Shown one piece after another: positions 54,787 through 64,000 of a stretch of 64,000 bases of DNA. A program made the translations under genes and the position numbers. The DNA comes from Isoetes taiwanensis. Taxonomy: Eukaryota > Streptophyta > Lycopodiopsida > Isoetales > Isoetaceae. Within the stretch, counting starts at the first letter, position 1. Every line of letters begins with the position of its first letter. A model generated the notes under the pieces. The model worked only from the letters and a program-made list of their open reading frames with translations. It was not told the DNA's origin and ran no database searches. The stretch covers positions 2,720,557 through 2,784,556 of the forward strand of contig JAJEKV010000023.1 of assembly GCA_021234155.1 (NCBI GenBank), in the 5' to 3' direction.

Positions 54787-55446
54787 TCAGATTACTAGCC
54801 CTCTCTCTTTGTGCACCCCCCGGTGTCTTATTATCATTTCTTTTATAGCTTTCGCTATATCTGTGAGTGTCTCTTCTTTGTCCATCAGTGCTGGGAGTGG
54901 GAGATCCCACCTGACCTTGTCAAATTTGGACCTTATATCGTTGTAAACCAGGCATTCCTTTACCATGTGCTCTTCGTCCTCTATTTTTCCTGAGTCACAT
55001 ACTCGACATATTCGCTCTGCTCTATCTATTTTCCTCCATCTATCTTTCTCAATTCGGAGGTCATGGCTTCCCATCCTGAATCTGGCCAGCGTTCCCCTGT
55101 TACTCTTACTCAACCTGCTGCTTTTGTATGTGACATGCCCTATCTGTCCCCCTGGGTTGAAGGTTTCCAATAGCCAGTTTGCCTTGGGCCCTGTGTGCCG
55201 TGCCAGCCAGTTTCTCATTGCCCTGTCTGTCCATTCTTCGTCCCATTCTTCTGCTTGTATGATCTGACTTAGTTGCATCCCCATACTTGTTGTCCATTTG
55301 GCCAATTCGTTAAACCATCCCTTGCCCGTTGTTATGTGCTGTTTTGCCGATTCATCTATCGCTAGTGACGACAGTTTGTCCTCTTTCCCATAGCTATTGT
55401 CCTTTATTAGGTATCTAACTGTTCTTTCCCAGGCTCTCACTTCCAT
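54787..55446 (-). CDS. LINE-B C-terminal region with Cys/His module
   Basis: Open frame of 219 residues after the RT: LKDNSYGKEDKLSSLAID (likely thumb/connection), GPKANWLLETFNPGGQIGHV, then LARFRMGSHDLRIEKDRWRK, ICRVCDSGKIEDEEHMVKEC. This makes a C-x2-C...H-x4-C site, probably zinc-binding and nucleic-acid-binding in target priming. It is the same module as at 42.1, 47.9, 60.3 and 63.8 kb. The start is set by the frame, not by a real start codon. Confidence 0.8.
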   Translation of the reverse strand: MEVRAWERTVRYLIKDNSYGKEDKLSSLAIDESAKQHITTGKGWFNELAKWTTSMGMQLSQIIQAEEWDEEWTDRAMRNWLARHTGPKANWLLETFNPGGQIGHVTYKSSRLSKSNRGTLARFRMGSHDLRIEKDRWRKIDRAERICRVCDSGKIEDEEHMVKECLVYNDIRSKFDKVRWDLPLPALMDKEETLTDIAKAIKEMIIRHRGVHKERGLVI

Positions 55447-56900
55447 TGGTTTTTCCCCCGTTTCATATAAGATTGTTGCCAGTGATGTACATCTTCACAC
55501 GAATTCTGTCCGCGCCATTGCCTCGGTATGCCTTCCTGCTTTTCCACTTCTTTTCGGCGGGGCCTGGTCCCCATGTCTCGCATCCGTACAATTGTGTTGA
55601 TGCTACTATCGTGCTGAATAGGTATGCTTTGATCTCCCAATTGGTGATCCTGTTGTTGTTGCAATAATTCATCATGATGTAGTAATTGCCTATTGCTGCT
55701 TGAAATCTGGTATCTGCTCCTTTTGACCATCTCCCCCTCATGTGTGTCGTTACCCTAGATACCCACATCCCCGTGGCTTCCTCTAGTTCTTCCCCTTGTA
55801 TCTAAATGGCACATGTTTTATTTTTGTCCCTAAGGTCACTATTTTGTTTTTCCTGTGTTGACTGTCAGTCATGTCTCCTCACAAAATTCCTCTAGTATTT
55901 CTAGCATTCTCTGCATCCCCTTGGCTTTGGTCGCCATCATACCCAAATCATCTGCATATAGCATTATTGGGACTTTTGTTTTCCCTATCATTGGTGCCTC
56001 ACTTGTCTCCTTGTCTTTCCCCACAAATTCACGTAGTGCATCTATATATATATCCCAAATAGTTAATGGGCGATAATGGACAGCCTTGTTTAACTCCCTG
56101 TATCACATTCTATGGCTTCTTCTCCCTCTGCTGTTTTCGCATACACCTTTTGGTATAGCCTTGCGATTGATCCTACTAGCCCTTCTGGTGCTTTTAGTCC
56201 TATTAGCCTAAGTAGAAGTTTATCCCTAGGCACTGTGTCAAAGGCCTTTTTGAAGTCCACGAAGCAGCATATGATCTTCTTGTTATTCTCCTTTGTCTAC
56301 TCTATCATTATCCTTAGAGTCACCAAATGGTCGTAGTCGAATACTCCGTTCGAAAACACCTTGGCCTTGTGCTCTAAGCTTCCCCGCTATACCTTACGTT
56401 TTCAGTTTTTGGTCCAGTGTTTTCCCGAACCATTTCGCGAATATTGAGCTGACCATAATAGTCCTGTAATTGCTCGGTTCTTCCTTGTCTCCCCTTTGTG
56501 AAGCGGGATTACCTTGTTAAACCGCCATCTTTCCTAAGACCCAAATGTACTATCTCATTGAATACTTTTGTTATAATCCCTATTATCTCTGTTCCCTCGC
56601 ACTTGACATTTCCATTTGTTAGCCCATATAGATCCGAGCCTTGTTGTTTGCCATTTTATTTAGTGTCCATGTCACTTCTTCACGGGAGAAAGGGGTTTGT
56701 GTCTACCTACGGGTCCATGATTGGTGCGCTCTGTTTTTGTACAACCGTTCAGGTATCTTGTCCAGATCTATTTCTATTTCCGTTCTTCTCCCCTCCTCCC
56801 CTTTTGATGTACCTCCTCTTGCTTTTGAGCCCCTTTTCATATTGTTCCAGAATACCTTAGGTCTCCTTTTCAGGTCTTCGGCCAATCCCCATTGATGGTT
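55437..56900 (-). pseudogene. LINE-B reverse transcriptase
   Basis: Shows CFVDFKKAFDTVPRDKLLLR (motif A, about 56,215-56,275), a KQGCPLSP-like box near 56,080 and MLYADDLGMMA with the catalytic YADD at 55,947-55,958. Frame changes near 56,090, 55,840 and 55,700 interrupt it. No RNase H follows. It lies between the endonuclease and the Cys/His region in element order. Confidence 0.82.
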
Positions 56901-58055
56901 TTTCAGGTCCTGGGTTCTCTTTCTTTTCAGAATTTTCACATACTTGCTGCGTTCCTCTTGGTATGCCTCAGTCCCTTTTGCCTGTTTGGCTTTCCTTCGT
57001 TGCTCCATGCACCCTTCATCAAACCATGTTGACCTCCGAAATGCTATTGCCCTCTTTCCTCTTTCTCTTCTCCCGAATGCCACTCTAGCTGCTTCCTCCA
57101 AGATGTCGTTCATATCATTCCCTCTGTCTTTCATTCCCTCTCCCCATTCCTTTGCTTTTATTTCCTTTTGTACATTTTTTATGAATGTTCCCACTCTGTT
57201 TTCTCTGAATTTAATTGTTATCTCGGCCCGTTTACCTCTTCCTTGCTCGCCATCTGTTCTTCCTCTTGTCACATTTATCTTGAGCAATATGGGTCTGTGT
57301 CCCTCCCTCCTTCCTATCGGCCATTCCCCTAATTCCATCTTTCCGATTTCCTTTATTGCTTCCTCGTTTGCTATCACATAGTCTACTATGCTGCTCCCGT
57401 GGGCATTTGTGCTTGTGAACTGACCTGACTCCTCCCATCTTCTTAAACCATTGCATATAATTGTATCTGTCGCTGTACATACCTCCAACAGTGTTTCTCC
57501 TCTTGCTGTCATCTCCACTTCGTCTACCGTGTCCCGCTGCCATTCCTTCCCTCTTATAGTTTGGGTCCACTGTCTACTCTCGTTGTCTATCCCTGCTTTA
57601 TGTGATTGTTCCTGTCCCGTCCTTGCATTAATATCCCCTACTATGATCAACATTCCCTTATCCCTATGTCTCATGACGATCTCTCCCATGCTTAATAGCT
57701 CCAGTTTATCACATTGGGGCGGATAGTATACTATTAGCAAATATAGATTTCTGTAGTCAAGCAACACAACATTTATAAGCATGTATCTTTTATTAATGTC
57801 ATTTTCCAAAATACATGCTTTTCTGATACTGCTATTTCTAATGTAACAGGCTAGTCCTGCGCTACCCCTTCCTATTTTGTAATTCTTTTCCCTCCAACAA
57901 GTGAACAAAGTGTAGCCTGGTTCATCTGGTAGCCTCTTTGTGCTGTGTTCCCATGTCTCTACTAGACATATGATGTCCTTGTCTCGTGCTTCGTTTAGGC
58001 GTTCTCCATCATCCCATGGATATCCCGTACAGTTCCAATACCAGATCGTTACTTC
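56703..58055 (-). CDS. LINE-B APE-type endonuclease
   Basis: The frame runs from about 58,055 (IWYWNCTGYPWDDGERLN, the usual first strand of the domain) to 56,703. Catalytic marks: Glu in CLVETWEH (about 57,950), Asp/Asn in VGDINARTG, SSIVDYVIAN, and the terminal His in REGHRPILL. A 170-residue linker rich in Lys/Arg/Glu, with RRSTWFDEGCMEQRRKAK, leads to the RT. The domain nicks target DNA. It appears intact. Confidence 0.85.
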   Translation of the reverse strand, partial: EVTIWYWNCTGYPWDDGERLNEARDKDIICLVETWEHSTKRLPDEPGYTLFTCWREKNYKIGRGSAGLACYIRNSSIRKACILENDINKRYMLINVVLLDYRNLYLLIVYYPPQCDKLELLSMGEIVMRHRDKGMLIIVGDINARTGQEQSHKAGIDNESRQWTQTIRGKEWQRDTVDEVEMTARGETLLEVCTATDTIICNGLRRWEESGQFTSTNAHGSSIVDYVIANEEAIKEIGKMELGEWPIGRREGHRPILLKINVTRGRTDGEQGRGKRAEITIKFRENRVGTFIKNVQKEIKAKEWGEGMKDRGNDMNDILEEAARVAFGRRERGKRAIAFRRSTWFDEGCMEQRRKAKQAKGTEAYQEERSKYVKILKRKRTQDLKNHQWGLAEDLKRRPKVFWNNMKRGSKARGGTSKGEEGRRTEIEIDLDKIPERLYKNRAHQSWTRR

Positions 58056-58379
58056 TTCCTTTCTTTCTGCCCCCCCTGTCCCCCTGCTGTTCTATTATGT
58101 GTCCTTTCCTTAGCTGTCCTCTCGTTCTTGCTCCCTGATCCCCCACTCTCTCCCTTGTCAGCTTTATGTTCTTGTCTAGGTCCCTTCCGACCTCTTTTCC
58201 GTTTCCCCATCCTAACTGTGTTTGTGTTAGAATCTTTGGGGCTGTTTCCCGGTCTGTTGCTCCGGATGGTGTTATTTCCCTCATCTGTTTCAGCTGTCCC
58301 TGCCCTCTCACTACCTCCGTTTCTTGATTCCCATCTCCCCTCGGCCCCTGCGGTTCCATTCCATCCTTCTGCGTTGCCG

Positions 58380-59345
58380 GTTCTTGCGATGTGTTCTCCC
58401 TTCCTCTTTTGAGGTATAGTTTCCCATTCTTTACCCCTGCTTGTACTCCCGGGCTTCGGTTCTCGACTTTCGCCCGATTCTCTGTGTAACCCCTATCTCT
58501 GCATGGGTGTCAGGGCCTCTTGTACTTTGAGTCCATTCCTGAGTTTGAACCCTGCGTGGATGATCCTTTCTTTGGCTGCGAGGTCCCTCATAGTCACATT
58601 TATATGTCTAAGCTCTCCTCTCCAAGCTCCGCCCGTCTTTGCTTTCACTATCACATTCTGTGTTCCCCAAACCACGTTCTCCATTATCTCTGCGGTGACC
58701 GCGAAAGCGTGTCTTCGTTAGGCCTCTCGGCTACTCCTATCAATCTTACATCAAGTTTAATCCTTTCTGTTCCTTGAACTCCACTATGTGCGGTTTAATC
58801 CTATCAAAACTCACCCCACGCATCTAGATCTATTTGTTGCTTTTCTAATATCACCAACCTTTGTATGATTTCCGCTTTTTTCTTTTCTACCTCTTCCATC
58901 CTCTTCCTAATTTCTACCTCTGTATCTTCCACCACCACGCACCGTTCTTCCACTTTCCCTATTGCCTCCTTGTTGTTTGCATTTGCCTTGGCGATGTGTT
59001 CAGTGCTTCCATCCTCGGGACCCTGGCTTCCAGCCTTACGTCCATCTGCGCCAAGAAGTCTTGCAGATCTTGCTTGAGTTCTTCCCTGCTTGCCCCCCCG
59101 CTCCTGCTTGGCTAGCCATTCTTCTTTCTGTTGTTGCGATGGTTTCGCTTCGTCGAATTCCTTTCCCGCCGCTCACTCTCTCCTGTGCTTTCCTGTTTCC
59201 TATCTCTCTTCCGCGGGCTTGCTATATGTTGTTCCTTTATTTATCCGTTCGAGCCTTTTCCCCCCATATTCGTTCAGTTTTTGAATTTCAAAATTCGAAT
59301 CATCCTACCTAAGATATGATTACTGGGTGTTTGCGTCCGCCATTT
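58380..59345 (-). pseudogene. LINE-B ORF1 (coiled coil and RRM-like part)
   Basis: ATG at 59,345 (MADANTQ) stops at once. Later frames give a Glu/Lys-rich coiled coil (VEKKKAEIIQRLVILEKQQI near 58,830-58,890), VRLIGVAERPNED, and a 63-codon frame ENVVWGTQNVIVKAKTGGAW to KERIIHAGFKL (58,493-58,684). This resembles the RRM/CTD part of ORF1 proteins that bind LINE RNA. Several frame changes. Confidence 0.65.
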
Positions 59346-59999
59346 ACTATCGGCGTCTTATGACTGGCACTTAGGTTTGTATTCAATTCCCTGGATTCGG
59401 TAATTTTTGGTATCAACTGGACTGTTTCGGTTTCTTTGTATCCTTTTTGAGAGTGGGTTTTATGTGACTTTGGTGCACCAGCCGGAGGATTGGATCCTCA
59501 CTGTCCTGGTGTACGGCCGGGGAGTTGCCTCCCACTATCCCGTACTTGGCAACCTCTGTCTTTCCACTTCCATTTTCGTTTCCATTCTATGGGCCGGGTA
59601 AGTTGGTGTCTGTTGCTTGGCAGTCGGCACCAGCCGGTGGGCTATCTTCCCACTCTGTCCTGGTGTATGGCGGAGACACCCATCCCTCTATCCCATAGCT
59701 TAGCCTTCCACCCTTTGCACCATCTACTCCTGGCCCCCCTATCTTTCTGGTTCCTGTTCGTCTCTTCCTCGATTTTTGTCGTATCCGCCCAACTTCTCCT
59801 TTTCACTTGTATTTCTACTAGGCCCTTTGTGTATGTCCGCGTTCGTACCTATCATGTACCTCCCTGCAATTATATCTATCCTTTCCTTGATACCTCACGA
59901 CCTCAATGTATCCCTGATACCATCTATATATTATATTTTACATTCTATACGCCTTGTTGTATTACTATAATTCTATTACTACTATATCTCTATAGATCT
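59346..59999 (-). repeat. LINE-B 5' leader with duplicated blocks
   Basis: CACCAGCCGG...CTGTCCTGGTGTA(C/T)GGC occurs twice (59,480-59,520 and 59,628-59,675), G+C-rich, upstream of ORF1. It probably contains the LINE-B promoter. The right edge is not defined and a second LINE piece begins at about 60,000. Confidence 0.55.
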
Positions 60000-60588
60000 C
60001 GATGATCTCCCAGACACAGATGTGGGGTTACGTGCATTTGTGATTGAGCGAGCATTACAGAAGATGTGGCCACGTGGTGATCTTGGGGTTAAAAGAAATT
60101 TCTATAGGCAAGAAGTTAATGCGATGGTAATATACGAGGAGCAAGGCTACTTAAAGGCGGAGCTTAGCCGGAAAAAGCGTCAGGGAATTGCTAAACTTAG
60201 GCTCAGTTCTCACTCTTTACAGATTGAAAAAGGGCGAGAGCAAAAGATTCCAAGAGAGTTGCGCTTTTGTCAATGTTGTTTTGAAGCACAAGTGGAGGAT
60301 GAAGAACATGCATTGATTAGATGTTCGGCTTTCGATCATATTCGAGAAAGTCACAATATTACATGTGGCTCTTTTTCAAATCTGTTAGATTTACCCCCAT
60401 CCGAACTTGGAGCTTACCTATATGAATACTTGAAATCGAGAGATGAGCTATTAGCATTATATAAAATGGCTGAAAATTTGCTCACCTAACGGTGAGCCCT
60501 TGTTGACTGAATATTGCTGTACTTTTTCGCTGATAGACCTGAGGGTCTGAAGGCGTGACAATAATAATAATAATAATAATAATATATT
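60000..60588 (+). mobile_element. LINE 3' fragment with (AAT)n tail
   Basis: A 5'-truncated LINE on the plus strand: coding end, a 3' UTR with AGACCTGAGGGTCT stem, CGTGAC and then (AAT)9 at 60,559-60,588. It is head-to-head with LINE-B. Confidence 0.8.
60001..60489 (+). CDS. LINE C-terminal region with Cys/His module
   Basis: About 160 open codons. LRAFVIERALQKMWPRGD and AKLRLSSHSLQIEKGREQ lead to LRFCQCCFEAQVEDEEHALI-RC, a complete C-x2-C...H-x4-C site, then SAFDHIRES and a Leu-rich end. Upstream sequence is lost and the first in-frame start is not ATG, so this is a fragment. It is intact over its length and more conserved than the neighbouring copies. Confidence 0.8.
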   Translation, partial: DDLPDTDVGLRAFVIERALQKMWPRGDLGVKRNFYRQEVNAMVIYEEQGYLKAELSRKKRQGIAKLRLSSHSLQIEKGREQKIPRELRFCQCCFEAQVEDEEHALIRCSAFDHIRESHNITCGSFSNLLDLPPSELGAYLYEYLKSRDELLALYKMAENLLT

Positions 60589-61497
60589 TCTTCCGTCCCC
60601 TATGTGGGCCCATACCCGGGGGGTCGTTACCACCTTACCCATACGTCCTCTTTCACCTTCAATCGTGTTTCTGCCAACCTGCTTATATGCTTCTTCCTAG
60701 ATTCATAAGTCTCCTAAGTCTGTTAGTTGTTGACAAGTAACGGTTTCCGTTCATGCATGGTTTATCGTTAAGCCGGCCACCCCTGTTAGTTCTTGTTTGT
60801 CGTGTCTAGCTAAATCTTGGATACCCTTACCTAAGTTACTACTTATCACCCAATATGTTCTTCGTATCTCTCGAGATGTATGCGGGCATCCCCGTTTACA
60901 GCAGTTAGCTCGCTGATTTGGCTACATCCTATTCGTTCACGAAATACAGATATGGTATACGTCTCTTTTGCTTTAGGGAAAGAATAACCAACACTGGGAC
61001 ACAAAATTACTGTGGGTAACATCCGATGTTATATTTACTGCAAAAAATCTACATTAAAAGGAGAGTTCTTCTCTCACAGACATTGCTTATCTTTTCGGCC
61101 ATTCTTATACAAAATCTTTTCTCATACCGACATACAAACAGACAGGTTATGTTTCCCTTCTGCCCGTGATTACTTACCTGCACTGATCTGCTCCAGTCCG
61201 ATGCTGGTGCCTATTATCTTTTCATAGTATCATCTAAAAAGTCGATGCAGTTTCTGAACCTAACTTGTTTGAACAAAGGATTGTTTTGAACAGACAACAG
61301 AAAAAGAGAAGTGCAAGAGGACAAAAAGATATAAAAGGTAAAAGGATAAAAAGGTCAAAAAGATAAAAAAGAGCAGCACAAAAGGAGAGCATGACATGCA
61401 TCTGCTCGGGCCTCCCCTGATTTCATACTGATCCGACTCTTTTCTTGCCCATAACTAATTCTTTAGCTTCTTTTCCTCTGATGTTTCCCCGATCTTT
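60589..61497. other. No recognisable gene
   Basis: Mixed composition. An AAAAGG(A/T)-rich purine run at 61,300-61,375. No coding domain. Confidence 0.45.
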
Positions 61498-62190
61498 TTA
61501 ACTTTTTCGAGATTCCTCCCCATATACGCCCGGCACAAAAAATTGACGGGATTCTTCTGCAGCAGTGATAAATACAAACCTTGCGAAATCACACACCGAA
61601 AGATTGTCTTGATAGCTCAAGACCTTTGTATGGCGGCATGAACTTGCGAGCCTATTGAAGCATTGCATTGTGCGATCCATGTCTTGGCGCCTCAAGATCG
61701 TTTTTGTCACCTAAAACTCCGAAGTACTTCAAGCAACCCTAGGGTATCTCGGCTATCCCGCATGGATCGAAAGCATGATGGATTCTGTCCGCAAGATGCA
61801 TATTAGCACTCGGCCGCAGCTGATGCATGAAGGCAAGCCTCTTCTCAGGCACCTACAACTGTCGAAGCAGATACACCACGGATTGAGCTCCTCAAGCTCG
61901 GGATTGAATGGCACCGCAAGTTGCCACAGGGTGCCTGAGTTGGGACGCTTCTTGCCAATCTTCTTCTCCCCATCTACACTCACAAGAACCTTTTTTCCTT
62001 GTCCATACTTGATCCCCGAAGCCAGGCCGAGGCTTGTTGGCGCTTCCTTGCTCGAATTTGAATTTCAGCGCCTCGTGATCGGTATTTCAAGCGATCTGGA
62101 GAAACCGATTTCTAAAGGGCGCCTTCACTATCACTCTTTCTCTCGTTGTAAATCAAGTATATATAGGGTTTTAGAATATTTAGGGTTTTG
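61498..62190 (-). other. Unrecognised transcription unit (promoter plus broken frame)
   Basis: On the minus strand AAACCCTAAATATTC and AAACCCTATATATAC (two telo-box words and a TATA box, about 62,155-62,190) precede a leader. Then a frame reads KKVLVSVDGEKKIGKKRPNS and AVPFNPELEELNPW-CICFDSC (61,753-61,983) and, after stops, TKTILRRQDMDRTMQCFNRL (61,498-61,710) in the same frame. No known domain. It may be a decayed gene or an LTR-element start. Confidence 0.35.
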
Positions 62191-63282
62191 AAAATCTGTC
62201 CATTTCCGCCTACTTAATTCCCACCGTCCTCTTAAATGCCAGCCTTGTCCTATCCCATCCCCAAGAGTTTTCGTCGCTAATTCCCCGCCACACATCCCTA
62301 GCCCTATAGCTGACATGTGTACCTTTCCTATTTTCTCTATACTACTCATTATTATGGCTATCCGTAGCCGTCATGATCACTACTACCCTATTCGTTATTT
62401 TACGACCTATTATTTTTTTTATTTTTTTTCCCCCTTCCCTATCTTGCCACGTTCCCTATTCTTTGCCGCTGGACCGTCAGCCTGATGTTATCTAATTTTT
62501 GCCACGTTTATACCCCTTGTTTCCAAATTCCTTAATTTTCCCATTTTTTGATTTATTTTATTTTATGCCTATCCTTATTTCTCAACGGCCCGGAGATTTT
62601 GAATCTTACGTCAAAAACTTTGAGCTCCTCTTCCCGGTGCCCTCTTGTATTCTACAATAGTGTCTGTTGAGTCGCGTGTTATCGCTCCTTTATCTACCTT
62701 GAATTTCAAATTATCTATAGCAACGATCTGTCCTGATCTAGTAGTGTTGTGTCCTGCTCATGCACCGATATCTATCTCTTCTTTTTTCGTCCGGATCAAT
62801 CATACATTTGTATACTACATAATTTATTTCCTAAGAAGTATGAACATAGTATAATCCTGAACAAATTTTGAGAAAACTAGTGTGTTAAGAATCATGAGAG
62901 CTGGGAGATATGCACTTAGCTGGGTATTTAGCTGGGTATTTCCGTCGGATCGCCCCTTCGGATCTTTGGAAAGTTTGACTCCTCAGTTGCTCATATGGAT
63001 TTTTTCTAGAAGGGAGATATCCACGTATTTGCTGCAGAAGGTGCTAAGCCTTTTATTGCTTTGGCAATAAATTATTCATGACTATTTCAAAATGCTTTTG
63101 AATTCTGTGCATTTCGAGGAAACTATTGAATTGGATTGGAACTAAGGATTCCCTTTTTTATTTTTGTCTTGTTGGGTATCGGCATCAACCTAGGTCCTTG
63201 CTCTTAATCAGTTGGTAGGTCGTGGAAGCCTGGCAGTAAATTTAAGCCCTTCTCTATTTTGAGAAATGTTCTCACCATAAAT

Positions 63283-63285
<3 letters not shown>
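62191..63285. other. No recognisable gene
   Basis: AT-rich with T runs near 62,410-62,430. TAGCTGGGTATT is repeated in tandem at 62,917-62,941. Nothing else was recognised. Confidence 0.45.

Positions 63286-63375
<90 letters not shown>
63286..63375. repeat. (GA)45 microsatellite
   Basis: Ninety uninterrupted bases of GA followed by four AAGTG units (63,374-63,397). The AAGTG units form the tail of the LINE fragment to the right. In LINE sense the order is (CACTT)n then (TC)n. Confidence 0.97.
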
Positions 63376-63380
<5 letters not shown>

Positions 63381-64000
63381 GAAGTGAAGTGAAGTGAATT
63401 ATTCGTCTTTTGGGAGGCCTCCCAGCCTATAAGAGCGACATTATTATACATCATAGTCATAAAAATTAGATGAGTTTCCAATTCCTCATCCAATTCCTCA
63501 CTCTCACTCAATGCATCCTCTTCTTCTATTAGGGTATTTACATTTTTAGTACAACTCTCTCTATCTTTGTAGAATCTCAATTAAAAAGGATCCAATTCTA
63601 TTTCCTTCCAATCCAAAAAAGGTATGTAAATCAGGCACGTTGATGCCATATCTGTCTCGTATTATACTATAGGCTGGACACTTAAGTATGACATGGTCTT
63701 CGTCTTCTATCTCATCTTTGCCGCATACTTTGCAGCATCTCATGGTTCTCGGAATAGTACCCCATCTCCCAATCTCCACACCTAGATGGTGCGAGCTAAG
63801 CCGGATTCTGCTGATATTGTGCCTCTTCTTTATCGATAAGTTCTCCTTTAGATGTATTGCCTCATCCAATGTAGGATTCATATGCATCTTGTACAATATC
63901 ATCTTAGTCTTTGGGCTCATCCACATTTTTCTTCTAACCTTTTCATAGACCCATGTTCTCAGGTTGTCAATGGAAATTGCCTCTTCCCACATGATATCCC
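63374..64000 (-). mobile_element. LINE 3' fragment with (TTCAC)n tail
   Basis: Minus strand: coding end, 3' UTR, GGGAGGCCTCCC stem, AAAAGACGAAT, then (TTCAC)4. It runs off the right edge of the window, so its 5' extent is unknown. Confidence 0.8.
63561..63992 (-). CDS. LINE C-terminal region with Cys/His module (partial)
   Basis: A 143-codon open frame at the window edge: SRIRLSSHHLGVEIGRWGTI, RCCKVCGKDEIEDEDHVILK-C and PAYSIIRDRYGI. The C-x2-C...H-x4-C site is complete. The N-terminal continuation lies outside the window. It belongs to the same module family as the frames at 54.8 and 60.0 kb. Confidence 0.8.
   Translation of the reverse strand: MWEEAISIDNLRTWVYEKVRRKMWMSPKTKMILYKMHMNPTLDEAIHLKENLSIKKRHNISRIRLSSHHLGVEIGRWGTIPRTMRCCKVCGKDEIEDEDHVILKCPAYSIIRDRYGINVPDLHTFFGLEGNRIGSFLIEILQR

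Larger units (their letters stand above)
54520..59345 (-). mobile_element. LINE-B, nearly full length
   Basis: About 4.8 kb, right to left: coiled-coil ORF1, APE endonuclease, reverse transcriptase, C-terminal Cys/His module, 3' UTR with a GGCCTCACGGCC stem, and a (TTCTA)n tail (54,520-54,543 on the plus strand as TAGAA units). The endonuclease part is an open frame of more than 400 codons; ORF1 and RT have frame breaks. Two repeated blocks upstream (59,480-59,690) are probably its 5' leader. Confidence 0.85.

Noticed and set aside
63286-63580. 102-codon minus frame ending in a Ser-Leu repeat
   Set aside because: The Ser-Leu run is only the GA microsatellite translated.

Overview
This window is eukaryotic nuclear DNA from a land plant. 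The evidence is a spliced plant-type DHHC protein S-acyltransferase gene, a pentatricopeptide-repeat (PPR) remnant, Ty3/gypsy and L1-type retrotransposons, PIF/Harbinger and Helitron sequence, and an initiator-tRNA-Met primer site. A seed-free vascular plant such as a fern would fit the density of non-LTR elements, but that is a weak inference. Most of the 64 kb is layered transposable elements. Only one gene looks like an ordinary conserved host gene.

Layout. 2.3-5.97 kb: a GC-rich non-LTR element (here LINE-A, minus strand), followed by an L1-like fragment (5.98-7.26 kb, plus). 8.31-19.46 kb: one complete Ty3/gypsy element (minus strand) with 2.4-kb LTRs and an ATTCT target duplication. Its RNase H of plant/archaeal type lies before the reverse transcriptase. 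20.9-22.6 kb: a conserved hairpin, an integrase remnant with its 3' LTR, and a LINE-A 3' end. 22.76-24.94 kb: a probable non-autonomous Helitron carrying a G-box minisatellite and a perfect heat-shock-element promoter. 24.96-25.95 kb: a hairpin-bearing repeat bounded by 39-bp direct repeats. 26.04-32.42 kb: a duplicated 530-bp segment flanking a tyrosine-recombinase (Crypton-like) element with introns and an interrupted LTR. 34.69-38.29 kb: the nine-exon DHHC gene. 38.4-41.5 kb: duplications, an LTR-element remnant and minisatellites. 41.6-45.3 kb: LINE-A copy 2, an L1 3' piece and a PPR pseudogene. 46.2 kb: a second Helitron 3' end. 47.5-51.2 kb: LINE-A copy 3 and a second hairpin-bearing repeat. 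51.6-52.9 kb: a PIF/Harbinger transposase remnant. 54.5-59.35 kb: a nearly complete second LINE (LINE-B, minus). 60.0 and 63.4-64 kb: two more LINE 3' ends.

How the parts relate. Five LINE copies share a C-terminal Cys/His module and end in a short stem-loop plus a simple-repeat tail. Six loci carry the same A/T- and C/G-patterned hairpin, whose outer stems differ in sequence but keep pairing. That argues for selection on a nucleic-acid fold and links three LINE-A 3' regions with a separate promoter-bearing repeat family. The tyrosine-recombinase element, the relocated RNase H and the hairpin family are the points most worth following up. Many single-base frame breaks fall at homopolymers, including one in the otherwise well-conserved DHHC gene. 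Base errors in the assembly therefore have to be excluded before frame breaks are read as decay.
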